The position numbers were made by a program, and so were the translations under genes. The notes under the pieces were generated by a model, which was not told the origin of the DNA, did no database searches, and was given only the letters and a program-made list of their open reading frames with translations. A stretch of 10,224 bases of DNA from NCBI GenBank assembly GCA_030695605.1, contig JAUYQE010000085.1, forward strand, positions 1 to 10,224, written 5' to 3'. Origin of the DNA: Nanobdellota archaeon. GTDB lineage: Archaea > Nanobdellota > Nanobdellia > Woesearchaeales > GW2011-AR9. Below, piece by piece: positions 6,280 through 10,224 of the stretch; position 1 is the first letter of the stretch; each line of letters begins with the position of its first letter.

Positions 6280-9200
6280 TTCGTTTCACCGTTACGGTTG
6301 GTTTGGTTGCATCTTCTGCTTCTTCATCGCCGATGCTTTCGAGCTTGATTTCGACGGGAATTCCATCAAGAGTAAGGCGTTTGATGTCGCCGGCGGCGAA
6401 AGATTTGGCGAAGAGCGGTTCAGTTTCTCCTAATCTTTGTAAAACAATCCAAGACAGTTGATTAGTAAGAGGAGTTGTTCCCAACCTATAAACCCCCCCC
6501 TCAATTGTTGAAACAAAGAGCAAAGAGTATGTTGGCACGCCTTCTGTTAATTCAACCTCCAGCTTCTCCCGATTATCCGGCAGGTACTGATACGGCCGGA
6601 CGCTTATCGTAGCATTTATCGGTTTTTCCTCATCGGCGGTTTCTGCCTGTGTGAGGAAGATGAGTGTATCACCGAGGAAAATGCTGCCATTGAAAGAGAT
6701 GGGGGTAATCTCCCGCACGTTGCGGGACCGTTCGGTGGTCCCGCCCGCATAAGGAGCAAAGCCGAAGTTCTGCAGCTGCGTGTCTGTTGCCTGTGGTAAG
6801 AAAAACAGATTGCTGATGTTGAAAACGGGCTTCCTATTTTCAACGATTTCCGTCGTGAAAGCCAGCCAGTCGTCGGCGGTAAAGGGAGTATCGGGATTCA
6901 ATGGAATCAGTTTTCTGATGAAGACTCTCTTATTGGCACCGGTTTGCCCATTGGATTCTATCACATACTTCTCACCACCAATGGTTACGACAGTTGCGGG
7001 ATCAACCAGCACTCCTACTGCAGGAAGCGTATCGTCGTCAGAGCAGACTTTTGCCGCAGAAGAAGCCACGTACCCAGAAACATAGCACATGCGGAGTATT
7101 GTACCACCAAGATTAACACTATTTGTCGTCGTAAGTTCAGCCCAATACGGCTTTGCAAACTCTTCTCTAGTGAGGGGCTCAAAGGCTTTCCGCTTGCGGA
7201 ATGTAATGAGACCAGCATCGATGTCGACTTCAACTTCGATACGATCCTCTGTCACCTCGAAGCGAGCCACTTCGCCGATAACACGAACCGGGAACGTCTG
7301 CGTTCTATCCAATGTTCTGAGTATCAAGCGATTGGGGTTATAGAACAGCACGCCCCGGGGATCGCCTTCGTGGCCGAGCAAGTAGTACGAACTGCCAAGT
7401 TTCAAAGCCAATTCCCTACCGCCGGTAAAGACGCGGATGAAATCGTCAGTAAAATCATGTTGCTTGGCTGCTGTAGAGACATCATAAAACTGGTAAATAA
7501 GCGCTTTTTTTACGGGCGTGGTTCCAGCAAATTCTGCGTAGTTATAGTAAATGAGGGTATTACCTGCTACACCTTCGTACGGAACGCCAAACTGCAGCGT
7601 GTGTGAAACTCCATCAGCAGTAATCTTAAACGTCGGCTGGTACAGGCTGCGGTCATCACCGGCAACTTTGACTGTTCCGATGGTCGGTTCAATGAAGATT
7701 GCCTGCCCTGTTGAGGAGAAAGAGGTGAATAATTGCTGCGGCAAGTTAATTGGTTCTACTTCTTCAGACCGCAAAGCCTTGATTTGGAAAGGCGGCGGTG
7801 GGCTGCCATACTGCCGATTGAGGAATATTTTTCCTACCGCAAGGGAAGGCGGCAAGAGCTCTACTTCCGTTTCGCTGCCAGAAGCGGTAACGGCCGTTGT
7901 GCCGTCAGTGAGCATCAAAGAGGGCAAAGAGAGGAAATCAGCAATCGGATGCTGCAGCAAATATAATTGTCCGTTCGGAAATTCCAGTGCTACACGCCTG
8001 CCTGCAACCATATTATCAATGAAGTTGTCATAGTTCAATTCTTTTTCCGTTGAAGAAAGGGAGGATAATGAGAAAATCGATACCTGCTTTACCATCGTAT
8101 TGGGAATAATGTCAAAGAGTAACGCGAAAGGGGAAAGCACTCCGTCAAAAGTCCACCGTTTTAATTGGCCTCTCTGCAACGTGACTTCCAAGTCATTATC
8201 TCGGCAGACTTTTATCTGTTCCCGATCGCGGGGATTATCGTTCTGACAGACGGTGAGCTGCCCAACAGCTGCCGGATCGGTAATTTCTACCGGCGTATTC
8301 TTGGTAAATTTCACTTCATATTGCTCCGCCAGATTCCACGGGATAACATATGCGGCGGGCTCTTCACCGGGTTCAAGAGCGCTGATAAGGAATTTACTGC
8401 CGAAAGTACCGACCGCAATCTTCTTTCCTCCCAGAACGCTAAAGAGGTACCAGTTGGAGCCGGGGTAGTTGACTCCCGTGTAAGCTGTTTTGGTGGGGAG
8501 ATGCTGTAATCGCAGATATTGCGAAGAAAAGAGCTCTTGCGTTGTATCATACGAGAGCAGGTAAAATTCTCCGTCAAGGACGAGCACCAGCTGCTGGCCC
8601 GCAAGAATATTGGCAGCGAAGGTGTTGAAAGGAAACTCTAAAGCGGTTTCGATAAGGTTACGGACGAGGGTGATGCGAACGGCTTTCTTCGTACTGGCTG
8701 TTGTGGGCTCCTCATAGAGGAAGACGGTGCTCGTGGCTGCAAGATTTCCGTCGGCATACTTCGGTTTTTCTCCGATTCGGTTGAGTTTAGTAAGAGAATC
8801 AATGACTGCTTTCTTGTTTCCATCTTTGGTGTAACATATGGTTGCTGTTTCTAAATCAAAGCCGGGATCGCAAACCCAAGTGTTATTTAAGCTCAAGACT
8901 TTCAAGCCCAAGACATTAGTCACCTCAAGAAAAGAAGTTGTGTTAACTTTAAAGCCGTCTCCGTCTTTGATTTGCACCTGAAATTGTGCTGTATTCCTTA
9001 GATTATAATGGCTAGGATTAGTACAATCAGCAGCATCTTCCGCATCAGTTTTTCCATCATTATCGTCATCCGCCCCATTGTTGCAGTTGTGCTCTTTAAC
9101 GATAATATCTGAACCGGGCTTTGACACCAGAACATTAGGATTATAGAGTTTATCCTGCTGCCACTCATTCCACGTCAGAAAGCGATTGCCATCACAGATT

Positions 9201-10075
9201 TGGCTCTTGTCTTCATTGAGCCAATATTTCGTGTCTGCAAAACAGCGGACTTCCCATTTTGAGGCAGAACCGTCACATTCGTATTTGCCATCCTGGCTGC
9301 GGGCAGCATCTTGGTCTGGAGAACAGGCGTACCGATTTTGATCAATATCGCAAATGCGAGAGCCACCAGAGGGTACAGTTGGACCAAAATCTGCGCAGTT
9401 CCCATTACTGAGTACACATTGGTTAGCGGCGCAGCAGCCAATAACTGAAGGCGCCTCAGAAGAGTCTAGGAGTTGTTGGTCCATCGGAAGCTCATAACTC
9501 CACGTCACTACTTTCCCAGCGCTGCAAGTTTTTTCCTGGCAAACTGCTGTCCCCCAACAATCGGAATCCGAGCAGTCTTGAGCGCCATCATTGTCATCAT
9601 CCCGCCCATCGGCCGGATCACAAGCTGTTTCCACAATTTTTAAAGATGAAACTCGATTATCCCAAGTAGTCCCACCCTCAACGACAAACGGCACGAGGGA
9701 GGGGATATCTGCCGTTACTGTTAGAGATTTCCCACCATAATTTTCTAGCTCGTAAAGGATTACGGCTATTCCTCCGCCAGCTACTTTAATAGAAGAGGCA
9801 TAATTATCCAAAATATTTAAAGTTGGAGCATTTGCAGTAAAAACCAGAAAATTGCCGGCGCCGTAGTCCACCTGCGCGTAAAGCGTCACCTGTGGTGATC
9901 CAATATGAGTCGTCCCCCCCGTTATCGCACTTCCCACACTTTCCGGTGCAATTGCAAAAAGCACGCTCACCAAAGCGATAACCACCAGAAGAGAAATGCT
10001 TACGGTAAACAGATGCTGGTTCACCGCAGTATGATGGCTTGCTGAAGCTTCTAAAGAAGGCTTTTTTTTCCCCAT
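6272..10075 (-). CDS. giant anchored surface protein with beta-gamma-crystallin domain, metal loops and modular stalk (1267 aa)
   Basis: First gene of the surface operon. A cytoplasmic N-terminus (1-20) precedes one membrane helix at about 22-42; no cleavage site or C-terminal anchor is evident. Residues 61-149 form a complete beta-gamma-crystallin domain: two Greek-key halves (VTLYAQVDYGAGNFL and ILYELENYGGKSL), each ending in the calcium motif [N/D][N/D]xx[S/T]S (DNYASS 90-95, DNRVSS 139-144). Two Asp-rich loops framed by cysteines follow (152-173 and 331-351), sharing DDDNDG and resembling type-3-thrombospondin-like calcium loops. Between them lies a Cys-rich belt (179-294). Residues about 370-1245 repeat a module of about 195 residues. 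All 22 cysteines are extracellular and their number is even, suggesting disulfides. Sequons occur at 378, 397, 1086, 1129 and 1154. The ATG at 10075 follows a TATA box by about 44 bases; its ribosome binding site (GTGA, 3 bases away) is weak. Probably a calcium-stabilised envelope or adhesion protein; inferred. Confidence 0.93.
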   Translation of the reverse strand: MGKKKPSLEASASHHTAVNQHLFTVSISLLVVIALVSVLFAIAPESVGSAITGGTTHIGSPQVTLYAQVDYGAGNFLVFTANAPTLNILDNYASSIKVAGGGIAVILYELENYGGKSLTVTADIPSLVPFVVEGGTTWDNRVSSLKIVETACDPADGRDDDNDGAQDCSDSDCWGTAVCQEKTCSAGKVVTWSYELPMDQQLLDSSEAPSVIGCCAANQCVLSNGNCADFGPTVPSGGSRICDIDQNRYACSPDQDAARSQDGKYECDGSASKWEVRCFADTKYWLNEDKSQICDGNRFLTWNEWQQDKLYNPNVLVSKPGSDIIVKEHNCNNGADDDNDGKTDAEDAADCTNPSHYNLRNTAQFQVQIKDGDGFKVNTTSFLEVTNVLGLKVLSLNNTWVCDPGFDLETATICYTKDGNKKAVIDSLTKLNRIGEKPKYADGNLAATSTVFLYEEPTTASTKKAVRITLVRNLIETALEFPFNTFAANILAGQQLVLVLDGEFYLLSYDTTQELFSSQYLRLQHLPTKTAYTGVNYPGSNWYLFSVLGGKKIAVGTFGSKFLISALEPGEEPAAYVIPWNLAEQYEVKFTKNTPVEITDPAAVGQLTVCQNDNPRDREQIKVCRDNDLEVTLQRGQLKRWTFDGVLSPFALLFDIIPNTMVKQVSIFSLSSLSSTEKELNYDNFIDNMVAGRRVALEFPNGQLYLLQHPIADFLSLPSLMLTDGTTAVTASGSETEVELLPPSLAVGKIFLNRQYGSPPPPFQIKALRSEEVEPINLPQQLFTSFSSTGQAIFIEPTIGTVKVAGDDRSLYQPTFKITADGVSHTLQFGVPYEGVAGNTLIYYNYAEFAGTTPVKKALIYQFYDVSTAAKQHDFTDDFIRVFTGGRELALKLGSSYYLLGHEGDPRGVLFYNPNRLILRTLDRTQTFPVRVIGEVARFEVTEDRIEVEVDIDAGLITFRKRKAFEPLTREEFAKPYWAELTTTNSVNLGGTILRMCYVSGYVASSAAKVCSDDDTLPAVGVLVDPATVVTIGGEKYVIESNGQTGANKRVFIRKLIPLNPDTPFTADDWLAFTTEIVENRKPVFNISNLFFLPQATDTQLQNFGFAPYAGGTTERSRNVREITPISFNGSIFLGDTLIFLTQAETADEEKPINATISVRPYQYLPDNREKLEVELTEGVPTYSLLFVSTIEGGVYRLGTTPLTNQLSWIVLQRLGETEPLFAKSFAAGDIKRLTLDGIPVEIKLESIGDEEAEDATKPTVTVKRSG
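6286..6290 (-). promoter_or_regulatory. Shine-Dalgarno GGTGA deciding the GTG start of the 458-aa gene
   Basis: GGTGA on the minus strand, six bases before GTG at 6279, is complementary to the UCACC of the archaeal 16S rRNA 3' end. It lies inside the last codons of the 1267-aa gene. It supports the GTG start over the internal Met at residue 12, which would fall at the edge of the membrane helix and remove the basic N-terminus. It is the clearest ribosome binding site in the window. Confidence 0.65.
6341..8968 (-). repeat. protein-level tandem modules of about 195 residues in the giant surface protein
   Basis: Within residues 370-1245 of the 1267-aa protein, anchor segments recur at even spacing: KKAVRI (464-469), KQVSIF (663-668), KKALIY (856-861) and KRVFIR (1049-1054). 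A second anchor follows each: AGQQLVLVL (492), AGRRVALEF (691), GGRELALKL (885), and a weaker ENRKPVFNI (1079). The first three are closed by a YLL (505, 705, 898). Spacing is 193-200 residues. Three of the four units also carry a cysteine pair before the first anchor (402/414, 610/624, 997/1011). Residues about 1170-1245 resemble a further half unit (GVYRLGTTP, IVLQRLGE). The repeats are diverged at DNA level, so no nucleotide repeat is claimed. Confidence 0.65.
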
Positions 10076-10114
10076 AGTTCACGCTCTTTTGTAGGACAGA
10101 GGAATTTTCTTATC

Positions 10115-10122
10115 TTTATATA
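10115..10122 (-). promoter_or_regulatory. TATA box of the surface-protein operon
   Basis: On the minus strand TATATAAA is centred about 44 bases before the ATG at 10075, predicting a 5' leader of about 15-20 bases. A second, poorer TATA-like stretch (ACTATAAAC, about 10145-10153) lies further upstream. This promoter would drive the genes down to 3699. Confidence 0.6.
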
Positions 10123-10161
10123 TGTTGCGGCGCTCTTCCGGGCAGTTTATAGTGTGTCGTT

Positions 10162-10195
10162 AAGAAGAAAAGTTCCCGAAAACGGCAGGAACTTT
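10162..10195 (-). terminator. hairpin plus T-rich tract, probable terminator of a gene beyond the right edge
   Basis: On the plus strand AAAGTTCC (10169-10176) and GGAACTTT (10188-10195) are perfect 8-base inverted repeats around an 11-base loop. Read on the minus strand, the stem runs straight into TTTTCTTCTT (10171-10162), the form of an intrinsic terminator. A minus-strand frame entering from the edge stops at 10201, six bases before the stem; another frame reads through the hairpin and stops just after it. Too little coding sequence is visible to say which is real. The element lies 40 bases upstream of the operon TATA box, so a regulatory role is an alternative. Confidence 0.5.
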
Positions 10196-10224
10196 CCAAG
10201 TCATGGGAAAGCACTCATCATAGA

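Noticed and set aside
6194..6433. 79-codon plus-strand frame spanning the gene overlap
   Set aside because: It lies opposite two coding ends on the minus strand, has no promoter of its own, and is explained as a shadow.
10203..10223. possible plus-strand gene start (ATG GGA AAG CAC) near the right edge behind a TTTATAG stretch at 10146-10152
   Set aside because: The frame meets TAG after six codons, and the distance from the TATA-like stretch is wrong for a leaderless start.

Overview
The window reads as archaeal DNA. Three genes are preceded by clear TATA boxes (2054-2061 on the plus strand, 3648-3657 and 10115-10122 on the minus strand). Two of these boxes lie so close to the start codon that the transcripts should be leaderless. 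One start is served by a GGTGA ribosome binding site, and the tRNA synthetase is of the archaeal/eukaryotic type. The surface proteins carry N-x-S/T sequons and a C-W-C-W-C 'QTRTC...NNC' module that I associate with Woesearchaeota and other DPANN archaea. That lineage is an inference from recalled family patterns, not a search.

Left part (1-2614, plus strand): the C-terminal two thirds of an isoleucyl-tRNA synthetase enters from the left edge. It is followed by a 176-residue soluble protein of unknown function with its own leaderless promoter. The plus-strand genes then meet the minus-strand genes at a convergent, T-rich terminator region (2615-2687).

Right part (2688-10075, minus strand): this is a cell-surface locus. 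From upstream to downstream it holds a 1267-residue N-terminally anchored protein, a 458-residue anchored protein, a 352-residue signal-peptide plus C-terminal-TM protein, and a 37-residue one-helix membrane protein missed by length-filtered ORF calling. The large protein has a beta-gamma-crystallin domain with two calcium motifs, two Asp-rich metal loops, a Cys-rich belt and a stalk of about 195-residue modules. The second gene overlaps the first by 8 nt, and the later gaps are 14 and 17 nt, so these look like one operon behind the 10115-10122 TATA box. A fifth membrane protein (311 residues), with a cytoplasmic N-terminus and an acidic extracellular stalk, follows under its own promoter. Nothing enzymatic is visible among the five. 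The simplest reading is a disulfide-stabilised, calcium-binding, probably glycosylated surface assembly (adhesin, S-layer-like or cell-cell contact structure); this function is inferred.

Right edge (10076-10224): a promoter and a hairpin followed by a T-rich tract on the minus strand, probably the terminator of a gene lying beyond the window. No tRNA, rRNA, CRISPR array, insertion sequence or origin was seen.
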